Source: Gemmatimonadales bacterium (GTDB lineage Bacteria; Gemmatimonadota; Gemmatimonadetes; Gemmatimonadales; GWC2-71-9). From it: a stretch of DNA of 12,675 nucleotides. This document shows, piece after piece, positions 6,025 through 11,616 of the stretch. The notes beneath the pieces were generated by a model, which was not told where the DNA came from, made no database searches, and was given only the letters and a program-made list of their open reading frames with translations. A program made the translations under genes and the position numbers. The first letter of the stretch is position 1; each line of letters opens with the position of its first letter. The stretch is from NCBI GenBank assembly GCA_025929805.1, contig JAICPP010000083.1, positions 1 to 12,675 of the forward strand. Direction: 5' to 3'.

Positions 6025-7212
6025 CTAGCGAAACGACTTGCGGTATCGCAGCGCCTCCCCCGTTTCCCAAGGCCGGTAACGATTGGCCAAATCTACCCGT
6101 TCGGCGAGTGGCGGGTGGCTCCCTCGCCACATGAGGTACAGCCACCCCGGCCGCGGGACTGCCAGATTCTTTTCCTGCAATCGAACAAATGAGGTGGCAG
6201 CAGCCCGGTTATCCCGGGTGAGCTCCAGAGCGAACCGATCGGCTTCGCGCTCCTGATAGCGGTTAAAGGCGAGGACCAGCGGTGTCGCCACCAAAGACAC
6301 TGCGGTTCCGAGCAGGATCAAGAGCGGCAATGACGCCGGATCCGCCAAAGCGTCGAAGCGGAACCGCGGGGCATACCGGCCGATCAGTCGGCCGGCCACG
6401 CGATGAATGACATAGAAGGAGATGACAGCCAGGATAGTTGCCACCGCTATGAGCGTCAGCACGTGGCGGAGGACGAAGTGTCCCATCTCGTGCGCGACCA
6501 CGAACGCGACCTGGTCCGGGTTCAACTGGTCCAACAGCGTGTCCCAGAGAACGATCCGCTTGGTTCCTCCCATGCCGGTCACGTAAGCGTTAACGGCCTT
6601 GGTGTCTACGCTCTTGTTCACCTGGTATACCCGGCTGCCCGGGATCCCGGCTCGCTCCGCCAGAGCGAGAATCCGCTGCTCCAGCGCCTTGTTCTCCAGG
6701 GGACCAAACTTATTGAACAGGGGATCGATCCAGACTGGTGATATCACCAGGAGGAAAGTGGCCACTGGCAGAGTAGACAGCCCGGCATAGAGCCACCATC
6801 GCTTGGGACTTCGCCGCAGCAGCAGGTAGGGAATCCAGAGCACCAGCGCCAACCCCACCGCGCCCAGCCCCACTCCCTTGAGCCAGTCACCGGTCCACTT
6901 CTCCAGAGTCTGATTCGAGAGACCATAGGCGTGCTGGCGCACGTACCCTTGGTAGTAGGCAAAAGGCAGACTGAGCAGTGCGGTGGTGACGGTGAACAGC
7001 CCGGCATAGATCGCCAGTGACCAGTACCAGCGCCGCCCCAGCCGGAATGCGGCAGTACGGAGGCGGGCCGAGAACCCGGTGAACAGGAGTATTGCAGGGA
7101 TGAGCAGGCTCAGGGCCGTCCCGATGCCCCAAACGATATTGCCGCTCCGGTAGTAGCGGATCGCGAGCGGGGTCGGCTCCGGAACGGCTACATGGGTCTG
7201 CTGCTCCTGCAC
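6025..7212 (-). CDS. M48-family membrane metallopeptidase (Ste24/CAAX protease-like)
   Basis: A 395-residue integral membrane zinc protease, numbered from the GTG at 7212. Predicted helices are about 24-45, 62-85, 112-133, 140-162, 250-270 and 295-317. AYGLSNQTLEKW at 95-106 is a Ste24-family signature. HEMGH at 241-245 supplies the two zinc histidines and catalytic Glu242; the ERE-AD segment at 321-325 supplies the third ligand, probably Glu321. SHPPLAERV at 365-373 closes the catalytic region. Bacterial relatives cleave membrane or prenyl-type substrates and take part in membrane protein quality control; the substrate here is unknown. The frame stays open to an ATG at 7320, but those 36 extra residues are unstructured and overlap a likely promoter for the divergent gene, so I prefer GTG 7212; its ribosome site is weak and the start is unsure. 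Confidence 0.88.
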   Translation of the reverse strand: MQEQQTHVAVPEPTPLAIRYYRSGNIVWGIGTALSLLIPAILLFTGFSARLRTAAFRLGRRWYWSLAIYAGLFTVTTALLSLPFAYYQGYVRQHAYGLSNQTLEKWTGDWLKGVGLGAVGLALVLWIPYLLLRRSPKRWWLYAGLSTLPVATFLLVISPVWIDPLFNKFGPLENKALEQRILALAERAGIPGSRVYQVNKSVDTKAVNAYVTGMGGTKRIVLWDTLLDQLNPDQVAFVVAHEMGHFVLRHVLTLIAVATILAVISFYVIHRVAGRLIGRYAPRFRFDALADPASLPLLILLGTAVSLVATPLVLAFNRYQEREADRFALELTRDNRAAATSFVRLQEKNLAVPRPGWLYLMWRGSHPPLAERVDLANRYRPWETGEALRYRKSFR

Positions 7213-7222
7213 GCCACGGGTC

Positions 7223-7251
7223 TCGCCATGGGAGGTGGCGTTTGCTACACT
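7223..7251 (+). promoter_or_regulatory. Candidate sigma-70-type promoter for the small membrane protein operon
   Basis: A -35-like TCGCCA at 7223-7228 and a -10-like TACACT at 7246-7251 are 17 bases apart, each matching four of six consensus positions. This would start transcription near 7258, giving a leader of about 60 bases before the ATG at 7319. The opposite strand reads CATAGTGTA here, so a minus-strand start for the M48 gene is conceivable. Confidence 0.35.
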
Positions 7252-7318
7252 ATGCAGGCGAGCAGCACCATGCTCAGGACCAGCTGGCCCTGGGCTCACG
7301 ATCTCATATGAGGCGGTC

Positions 7319-7522
7319 ATGCGTGCGCTCTTCGCGGTTCTCGCATTGCTGGGTGTCGCCGGTATAGCGATTGGTGTTCTCACCATCATCCGGGGGATGA
7401 ACGCCCCGGGGGGTACGCCCTTTGGCTTCGAAAACTATGGTGGTCCCGGGCCCATCATCGCCGGACTGATCGTGCTGGCCACTAGTCTGTATCTGCTTTC
7501 GATCTGGAAACGCAAAGAATAG
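7319..7522 (+). CDS. Small two-helix membrane protein, hypothetical
   Basis: A 67-residue protein starting at ATG 7319, with GAGG at 7310-7313 five bases upstream. Helix one spans about residues 3-24 (ALFAVLALLGVAGIAIGVLTI). A Gly/Pro-rich loop (NAPGGTPFGFENYGGPGP) follows, then helix two at about 45-62, ending in a positively charged WKRKE tail. By the positive-inside rule both ends probably face the cytoplasm. No known family is recognised. The stop is 25 bases before the next small membrane gene, so they probably form one operon. Confidence 0.65.
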   Translation: MRALFAVLALLGVAGIAIGVLTIIRGMNAPGGTPFGFENYGGPGPIIAGLIVLATSLYLLSIWKRKE

Positions 7523-7547
7523 AACCTTCCTTCCTCTGGAGCCGACC

Positions 7548-7763
7548 ATGCGACCACTCTCCCTCGTCGGTATTCTCCTGCTCGTCGTCGGGGCTTTCAT
7601 CGTTTTTCGTGGCATGACGTACAAGTCCAGGGACGAGGTGCTCAGGGTTGGGGATCTGAAGGCGTCAGTGGAAGAGAAGCGCGCAGTTCCCACCTGGGTC
7701 GGAGGTGTCGCCATCGTAGCCGGCATTGCTCTCCTTGCCGCCGGAATGAAGCGCCGCACCTGA
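7548..7763 (+). CDS. Small two-helix membrane protein, conserved hypothetical
   Basis: A 71-residue protein from ATG 7548, with GGAG about five bases upstream. Helix one is about residues 5-21 (SLVGILLLVVGAFIVF); a polar loop contains RGMTYKSRDEVLRVGDLKASVEEKRAVP; helix two is about 49-66, followed by MKRRT. Many bacteria carry short proteins of this exact plan, in which the loop reads like GITY-T-REKV-DIG-hydrophobic-A-EKK-T-P. They are usually annotated as hypothetical, sometimes as DUF3185-like. The function is unknown. The gene ends three bases before the GTG of the alkyltransferase-like gene. Confidence 0.68.
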   Translation: MRPLSLVGILLLVVGAFIVFRGMTYKSRDEVLRVGDLKASVEEKRAVPTWVGGVAIVAGIALLAAGMKRRT

Positions 7764-7766
7764 GCG

Positions 7767-8087
7767 GTGACGTACCAACGAATCTACGAGGTCGTGCGGC
7801 AAATCCCTCCGGGCCGGGTAGCAACCTATGGTCAGGTCGCCATACTCGCCGGAATCGCGGGACATGCCCGCCAAGTCGGGTACGCTCTCCATGCGCTGCC
7901 TGACAGGAGTACTGTCCCCTGGCATCGGGTGGTAAATGCGAGTGGCCGGATCAGTCGGCGGGCAGAGCCCGGCGCCGAGCTAGTCCAGCAGCAGCTTCTC
8001 GCGCGGGAGGGCGTACGATTGGATGCCCTGGGACGGGTACCCCTTAGCCAGTTGCGTTGGGCTCCTCGGGTCAGAGCCAGGCGATGA
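7767..8087 (+). CDS. Alkyltransferase-like protein (ATL), MGMT-family DNA-binding domain
   Basis: A 106-residue protein with the O6-alkylguanine-DNA alkyltransferase DNA-binding fold: PPGRVATYGQVAILAG at 14-29, the arginine-finger segment ARQVGYALHALP at 34-45, and PWHRVVNASGRIS at 51-63. In true methyltransferases the motif is PCHRV with the acceptor cysteine; here Trp52 replaces it, which defines ATLs. These proteins cannot remove the alkyl group. They bind O6-alkylguanine, flip it out and hand the lesion to nucleotide excision repair. Tyr21 and Arg35 match the base-rotating Tyr and Arg. The GTG at 7767 comes three bases after the previous stop, and the TGA overlaps the arginase ATG (ATGA, 8084-8087). 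The family call is firm; partner proteins are not in this window. Confidence 0.9.
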   Translation: MTYQRIYEVVRQIPPGRVATYGQVAILAGIAGHARQVGYALHALPDRSTVPWHRVVNASGRISRRAEPGAELVQQQLLAREGVRLDALGRVPLSQLRWAPRVRARR

Positions 8088-8989
8088 TCATCCACGTCCT
8101 CGGCGTCCCCATGGATTTGGGGTCGGGGCGTCGCGGCGTGGACATGGGACCTTCGGCGATTCGAATCGCGGGTGTGGCCGGCCGCCTTGCCGAGTTGGGC
8201 CACAAGGTGGTCGACGACGGTGATGTGGTCATCAAGAACATGGAGGAGCTCAAAGTCGGTGACACGCGCGCCCGCTACTTGTCGGAGATAGCGCGCGCCT
8301 CTGGCGTCATCGCCCGCAAGGTGGAGCGCATCATGGCTCCCGGTCACTTCCCGCTCGTCCTGGGCGGCGACCATTCCATAGCGATCGGGACGGTCTCCGG
8401 CATTGCCGCCATTGCCCGAGGCAAAGGCAAGAAGCTGGGCCTTTTATGGGTCGATGCGCATGGAGATATCAACACCCCCGATACGTCGCCAACCGGCAAT
8501 ATCCATGGCATGCCGCTCGCCGCGATCCTGGGTTACGGCGCCAGCGAGCTCACCTCCGTGGCAGGTCCATTCCCCAAAGTCGATTCATCGAACGTGGCGC
8601 TGGTCGCGATCAGAAGCCTGGATGCCGGCGAAAAAAAGCGCCTCAAGGAAACCGGCGTGCAAGTGCACACCATGTCGGACATTGACCGGCACGGCGTGCA
8701 CCGGGTCATGAAAAAAGCGCTTGCCAGTGTCACCGGCGGCACCGACTTCGTGCATGTCAGTTTTGACCTGGATGCGGTCGATCCAGCGGTTGCTCCCGGC
8801 GTTGGCACCCCGGTAAAAGGTGGACTGGATTACCGCGAGGCCCACCTGATCATGGAAGTCATTGCCGATGCCGGTATCATGACATCCCTCGAAATGGTCG
8901 AAGTCAATCCCATACTCGATCAACGCAACGCGTCGGCCGAGTTTGCGGTCGAGCTGGTGCTGTCCGCTTTCGGGAAGAAGATCCTGTAA
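8084..8989 (+). CDS. rocF: Arginase
   Basis: A 301-residue ureohydrolase that hydrolyses L-arginine to ornithine and urea in the cytoplasm, using two manganese ions. All metal-binding motifs are present: GGDHS at 94-98 (His97), DAHGD at 124-128 (Asp124, His126, Asp128) and SFDLDAVDP at 226-234 (Asp228, Asp230), followed by APGVGTPVKGGL and the EVNP motif at 273-276. The N-terminus LGVPMDLGSGRRGVDMGPSAIR and the IHGMPLA segment favour arginase over agmatinase or formimidoylglutamase, though related guanidino hydrolases cannot be fully excluded. I chose ATG 8084, not an in-frame ATG at 8057, because it gives the canonical N-terminus and an ATGA overlap with the ATL gene. No other arginine-catabolism gene is nearby. 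Confidence 0.93.
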   Translation: MIIHVLGVPMDLGSGRRGVDMGPSAIRIAGVAGRLAELGHKVVDDGDVVIKNMEELKVGDTRARYLSEIARASGVIARKVERIMAPGHFPLVLGGDHSIAIGTVSGIAAIARGKGKKLGLLWVDAHGDINTPDTSPTGNIHGMPLAAILGYGASELTSVAGPFPKVDSSNVALVAIRSLDAGEKKRLKETGVQVHTMSDIDRHGVHRVMKKALASVTGGTDFVHVSFDLDAVDPAVAPGVGTPVKGGLDYREAHLIMEVIADAGIMTSLEMVEVNPILDQRNASAEFAVELVLSAFGKKIL

Positions 8990-8995
8990 TTCGGG

Positions 8996-9029
8996 TGCCG
9001 CGTGGTGCGGGCAATCTTCGGGTTTTCTT
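8996..9029 (+). terminator. Weak candidate terminator after arginase
   Basis: TGCCGC at 8996-9001 can pair with GCGGGCA at 9007-9013, giving about six pairs with one bulge and a five-base loop. A T-rich tract (TTTTCTTTT, 9023-9031) comes about ten bases later. The gap between stem and T-tract is longer than in a classical intrinsic terminator, so this is only a candidate. Confidence 0.25.
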
Positions 9030-9046
9030 TTGCAGCATCGGCCGTG

Positions 9047-9052
9047 TAGTAT
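9047..9052 (+). promoter_or_regulatory. Candidate -10 element for the 9101 gene
   Basis: TAGTAT matches five of six consensus -10 positions and stands in a 111-base gap between two genes. No good -35 is seen at 16-18 bases spacing. It would give a leader of about 45 bases to the ATG at 9101. Confidence 0.35.
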
Positions 9053-9100
9053 AGGGCGGGTTTGTGAGTAGCCCATCAGCATCAGCCGGGAGACGAGACG

Positions 9101-9382
9101 ATGTTCGAGTCCCACCCCTCTCCCCTATTTGGCTCGCCGTCCCTGCCCTTGCGGGGCCGAGACACGGCCGGCGATCAGGCAGGCGACCTCAGCCTCGAAG
9201 CTCGAGTGAAGCCGGATTGCGTGCACCTCTACCCCGGGGTAGATCCGAAGACATGGTACAAGGTTCTGCAGGAAGGCGAGTACCGGGATGAGATGGCAGG
9301 GCTTTGGATCCAGGTGAGTGACTGGGTGACCTACGTGCTGGCGAAGCACTTCGATTTACAGTCACGGACGACCATGCACTGA
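9101..9382 (+). CDS. Hypothetical protein, 93 residues
   Basis: A 93-residue protein that I do not recognise. The first 33 residues are Ser/Pro/Gly-rich and look disordered (ESHPSPLFGSPSLPLRG). Residues about 35-87 look like a compact folded domain: ARVKPDCVHLYPGVDPKTWYKV, then LQEGEYRDEMAGLWIQVSDW, then VTYVLAKHFDLQ, with one cysteine, three tryptophans and an alternation suggesting short helices. There is no signal peptide or membrane helix. The start is supported by GGGAG at 9088-9092, eight bases before the ATG, and a -10-like element upstream, so it is probably a free-standing transcription unit. Its TGA ends at 9382, directly against the stop of the convergent receiver gene. Confidence 0.6.
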   Translation: MFESHPSPLFGSPSLPLRGRDTAGDQAGDLSLEARVKPDCVHLYPGVDPKTWYKVLQEGEYRDEMAGLWIQVSDWVTYVLAKHFDLQSRTTMH

Positions 9383-9796
9383 CTACTGCTCGAGGGGCTG
9401 GGTGAGCAGCTCGCGCACCCTCCTTCCCAGCTGGTCGGTCGTGAAGGGTTTCTGAATAAAGGGCACACTCGGGTCGAGTGTGCCTTCGCTTACCATCCGG
9501 TTCGCCGCAAACCCCGACATATACAGCACCCGAATCTGGGGCCAGCAGCGGGTGATCGTCTCACCCAGCTCGCGCCCGCCGATGCCCGGCATGGCGACAT
9601 CGGTAAGCACGCCGTCGATTCGGTGAGCACCCCGCCGGAGCAGCCGCACTGCCTCCTGGCCGCTGCGGGCCTCCAGCACGCGATAGCCGAGCATGACCAG
9701 CATCCGGGCCGCCAGACGGCGAACCATCTCCTCATCGTCCACAACCAGCACGGTGCGGGTCGCGAGCCCATTGCGGGGAGCAGGACCGGCAGTCAC
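9383..9796 (-). CDS. Stand-alone response-regulator receiver domain protein
   Basis: A 137-residue protein consisting of essentially one CheY-like receiver domain. Numbered from GTG 9796: the TVLVVDDEE strand carries acidic pocket Asp20/Asp21, TDVAMPGIGG carries phosphoacceptor Asp66, YMSGF has Ser94, and FIQKPFT has the conserved Lys116. The Met/Ser-Gly-Phe and QKPF wording resembles receivers attached to hybrid histidine kinases. No DNA-binding or output domain follows, so it probably works by protein contact or in a phosphorelay; no kinase is in the window. I chose GTG 9796 because GAGGGAG (plus-strand positions 9803-9809) lies six bases upstream; an ATG at 9859 would add 21 residues without ribosome-site support. 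The stop abuts the convergent 9101 gene with no gap. Confidence 0.88.
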   Translation of the reverse strand: MTAGPAPRNGLATRTVLVVDDEEMVRRLAARMLVMLGYRVLEARSGQEAVRLLRRGAHRIDGVLTDVAMPGIGGRELGETITRCWPQIRVLYMSGFAANRMVSEGTLDPSVPFIQKPFTTDQLGRRVRELLTQPLEQ

Positions 9797-9907
9797 ACGT
9801 GTCTCCCTCGTCGCCAGGGGATAATGGAGTCGGGTCGCCACAGGGTGACGACGGCCCACTCGGCGATCAGCAGTAGGCCCCCCGGAACGCGAGGCAACTA
9901 TGGCAGG

Positions 9908-9940
9908 CTGTGATGCCTCGAGCGGTGGTCGTTATCACAG
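9908..9940. repeat. Inverted repeat CTGTGAT / ATCACAG between two minus-strand genes
   Basis: CTGTGAT at 9908-9914 and ATCACAG at 9934-9940 form perfect 7-bp arms around a 19-base spacer. The pair lies between the DUF4031-like gene and the receiver gene, about 110-145 bases upstream of the receiver start. The half-sites resemble CRP/FNR-type TGTGA boxes, but the spacer is far longer than the usual six bases. No T-run follows on the minus strand, so a terminator is unlikely. Confidence 0.4.
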
Positions 9941-9958
9941 GAATTGGTGCGACCGGGC

Positions 9959-10225
9959 TCACGCATCCCGGCTATGTACCGGAGTCCCCTTGACGAAGCG
10001 GAGCATGTCTGAGGTCCGCTCGAAGACCCGCACCTCGGGGCAAGCGAGTGCCCGCTCTCGGGGCAGGAGCTTGAGGTCGAGATGAGGCCACCGGCCCAGA
10101 TGGAGTGCCGAGGCCGGAGCCCCCACGCGGACACAGAAGTCCTGCAACTCAGCGATGTCGTTCGTGGTCGACAGCACGTGGGACCAGCCCCGGGCCCAGA
10201 GGTTTTCCCGATCCATCACGATCAT
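9959..10225 (-). CDS. DUF4031-like small protein
   Basis: An 88-residue protein with no signal peptide or membrane segment. The order WSHVLST-(N)-DIAELQDFCVRVGAP, a short linker with HLGRWPHLDLKL, then RERALACPEVRVFERTS follows the layout of DUF4031 proteins: a Trp/Cys-His strand, a helix resembling ELHAFARRIG, a central His-Tyr/Leu-Asp-Leu element, then Lys/Arg-Arg-x-x-Ala. The similarity is from memory of the family and is moderate. DUF4031 proteins have no established function. The ATG at 10225 overlaps the stop of the upstream alpha/beta hydrolase (ATGA, 10225-10222), which strongly supports it as a real, translationally coupled gene. No catalytic residues can be named. Confidence 0.68.
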   Translation of the reverse strand: MIVMDRENLWARGWSHVLSTTNDIAELQDFCVRVGAPASALHLGRWPHLDLKLLPRERALACPEVRVFERTSDMLRFVKGTPVHSRDA

Positions 10226-11067
10226 GGACTCACCCCCGCCCTGAGGAACTCGACCGTGCGCTGCACTACGTCACCATCGCGCAGAATGGCCCGGTGCCCC
10301 AGGCCGCGGGTGGTATGGAGCTTCGCACCGGGCCAGGCCCGCGCAATCTCCTCTCCGTGGGCATACGGCACATCGGTGTCGAGGACGTCGTGCACCACCA
10401 GGACCGGTGTGCTCATCCGTTGAGCCAGGGTGGGGATATGGAGCTGATCCCAGGTGATCTGCAACCGGCTCTCCAGGTTCTGCCGCATGACCGCTCTGGC
10501 CCGGAGGGGGATGCGCAGATGCTCGGCAAAGGCGTGGGAGAAGAGAAAGACATCCGCCGGGGGCGCCAGGAGCACTGCGCGCTGGGATGTCATCCCGTTA
10601 TGCATGGCGAGCGACACGGCAGCCCCTCCCAGGGAGTGACCGATGAGGCCATGGATCGGACCAACCGTGTTGCCGACGTCACGCAATGCGCGCGAGAACT
10701 GGGGGAGGGAAGCCTGACTGCCCATCGAGGCACCGTGAGCGGGCGCGTCGAACAGCACCACTCTGAACCCCGCGGCCACCAACGCCGCGGCCAGCGCGCT
10801 GAACCTGCCGGCGCGGCCACCCCAGCCATGCACCAGGATGACCGTCGGCCCCTCTCCCCACTGCCACACCGCCAGATCGTGGCCGTCGCTCCGCACGCTC
10901 GAGCGTGAGCCGGTTGCCAGGAAGGCCTCCTCTGCCGGCCGGGGTTGGTGCCGAGGCGGCCGGCAGAAGATGGTCTCCGCCCAGCGCGCGGCGATGGCCG
11001 GTGCGACCGAGCCGACCGTACGAAACGCGGTGCGAAGCATCCAGAGTGGTGGCGGGGTCTTCACCAC
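10222..11067 (-). CDS. Alpha/beta hydrolase
   Basis: A 281-residue serine hydrolase of the alpha/beta fold. Seen are the oxyanion-hole segment VHGWGG at 79-84, FDAPAHGAS at 107-114, the nucleophile elbow GHSLGG at 143-148 with Ser145, the acid in HDVLDTDVP (probably Asp230), and the catalytic histidine in GLGHRA (His258), so the triad is complete. The first 55 residues are an extension with a mildly hydrophobic helix (TVGSVAPAIAARWAETIF) that may touch the membrane. The substrate cannot be inferred. Translation from GTG 11067 is favoured by GGAGGC (plus-strand positions 11076-11081) eight bases upstream; a second GTG follows at once. It is the first gene of a two-gene operon with the DUF4031-like gene. 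Confidence 0.88.
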   Translation of the reverse strand: MVKTPPPLWMLRTAFRTVGSVAPAIAARWAETIFCRPPRHQPRPAEEAFLATGSRSSVRSDGHDLAVWQWGEGPTVILVHGWGGRAGRFSALAAALVAAGFRVVLFDAPAHGASMGSQASLPQFSRALRDVGNTVGPIHGLIGHSLGGAAVSLAMHNGMTSQRAVLLAPPADVFLFSHAFAEHLRIPLRARAVMRQNLESRLQITWDQLHIPTLAQRMSTPVLVVHDVLDTDVPYAHGEEIARAWPGAKLHTTRGLGHRAILRDGDVVQRTVEFLRAGVSP

Positions 11068-11081
11068 CGGAGTATGCCTCC

Positions 11082-11097
11082 GCGCCGAACCTGGCGC
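11082..11097. repeat. Short inverted repeat in the divergent intergenic region
   Basis: GCGCC at 11082-11086 and GGCGC at 11093-11097 enclose a six-base loop, just upstream of the hydrolase ribosome site. This 124-base region (11068-11191) separates divergent genes, so the repeat could be an operator or a leader hairpin. It is short enough to be chance in GC-rich DNA. Confidence 0.3.
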
Positions 11098-11142
11098 AAA
11101 GGACCAGTGACGATCATCACCCAGTGGCCGCGCATGTTGGGT

Positions 11143-11148
11143 TAGAAT
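11143..11148 (+). promoter_or_regulatory. Candidate -10 element for the 11192 gene
   Basis: TAGAAT matches five of six -10 consensus positions and lies 44 bases before the ATG at 11192. No clear -35 is found at the right spacing. A ribosome site, AGGAG, is present at 11179-11183. Confidence 0.4.
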
Positions 11149-11191
11149 GCACCATCCCGTACGACATCATTCCACTTTAGGAGAACACGCG

Positions 11192-11560
11192 ATGTCCGAT
11201 CCCAACGCCTTCGATCGGGTCTCCCCGGTTGAAAATGACGACTGGAAAGCTTCGTGGGAGACCGAGGACAATTATTGGCATGAGAACTTCACCAGCAGGC
11301 CGTACGCCCTGGGTCCCGACTACTACGATCGATTCCGGCCCGGGTACCGCTACGGTTTCGAAGCAGCGCAGCACTACATGGGGCGTGGCTGGGATGACGC
11401 GGAGCCCGATCTCCAGCGCGGCTGGGAAACCTACGCGCACCGGGATCAGGCGCCCAGCGCCTGGGAGGAGATCCGTGACGCGGTGCGGGATGCATGGGAT
11501 CGAGTGGTGAGCGGACGCAAGTCTGATGGAGGGCGGCGTGATGCCGATATCCGGGAATAG
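11192..11560 (+). CDS. Acidic, Trp/Tyr-rich conserved hypothetical protein
   Basis: A 122-residue soluble protein from ATG 11192, with AGGAG at 11179-11183 eight bases upstream; an in-frame ATG at 11147 overlaps the -10 element and is rejected. It has seven tryptophans and eight tyrosines, no cysteine and a strongly acidic N-terminal half. The core pattern YDRFRPGYRYGFEAAQHY, GRGWDDAEPDLQRGWE, then WEEIRDAVRDAWDRVVSG recalls small bacterial proteins in which a Tyr/Arg-rich 'pAYRYG' segment precedes two Trp-centred helices. These often sit beside or are fused to stress-type proteins. I know no assigned function. It probably forms amphipathic helices packed on tryptophans. The stop is followed within three bases by a TATACT box for the AAA+ gene, so the two may be separately transcribed. 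Confidence 0.72.
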   Translation: MSDPNAFDRVSPVENDDWKASWETEDNYWHENFTSRPYALGPDYYDRFRPGYRYGFEAAQHYMGRGWDDAEPDLQRGWETYAHRDQAPSAWEEIRDAVRDAWDRVVSGRKSDGGRRDADIRE

Positions 11561-11562
11561 TC

Positions 11563-11568
11563 TATACT
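11563..11568 (+). promoter_or_regulatory. Candidate -10 element for the AAA+ gene
   Basis: TATACT matches five of six -10 consensus positions, three bases after the stop at 11560 and 48 bases before the ATG at 11617. No convincing -35 exists at 16-18 bases, though the upstream sequence is constrained by coding for the previous gene. Confidence 0.4.
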
Positions 11569-11616
11569 CCAGTTGGGCCCGAACATTGTGAGCCCCCACT
11601 GAACCTCGAGTGTTGA

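Noticed and set aside
7767..8087. Active O6-methylguanine methyltransferase (ogt)
   Set aside because: The acceptor cysteine is replaced by Trp52 (PWHRV), so it is an alkyltransferase-like protein without transfer activity.
9074..9085. Tandem CATCAG repeat before the 9101 gene
   Set aside because: Only two 6-bp copies; too short to distinguish from chance.
10105..10908. 267-codon plus-strand open frame opposite the alpha/beta hydrolase
   Set aside because: The opposite strand carries a complete catalytic triad and ATGA coupling; this frame has no motif and is low-complexity Arg/Gly/His-rich.
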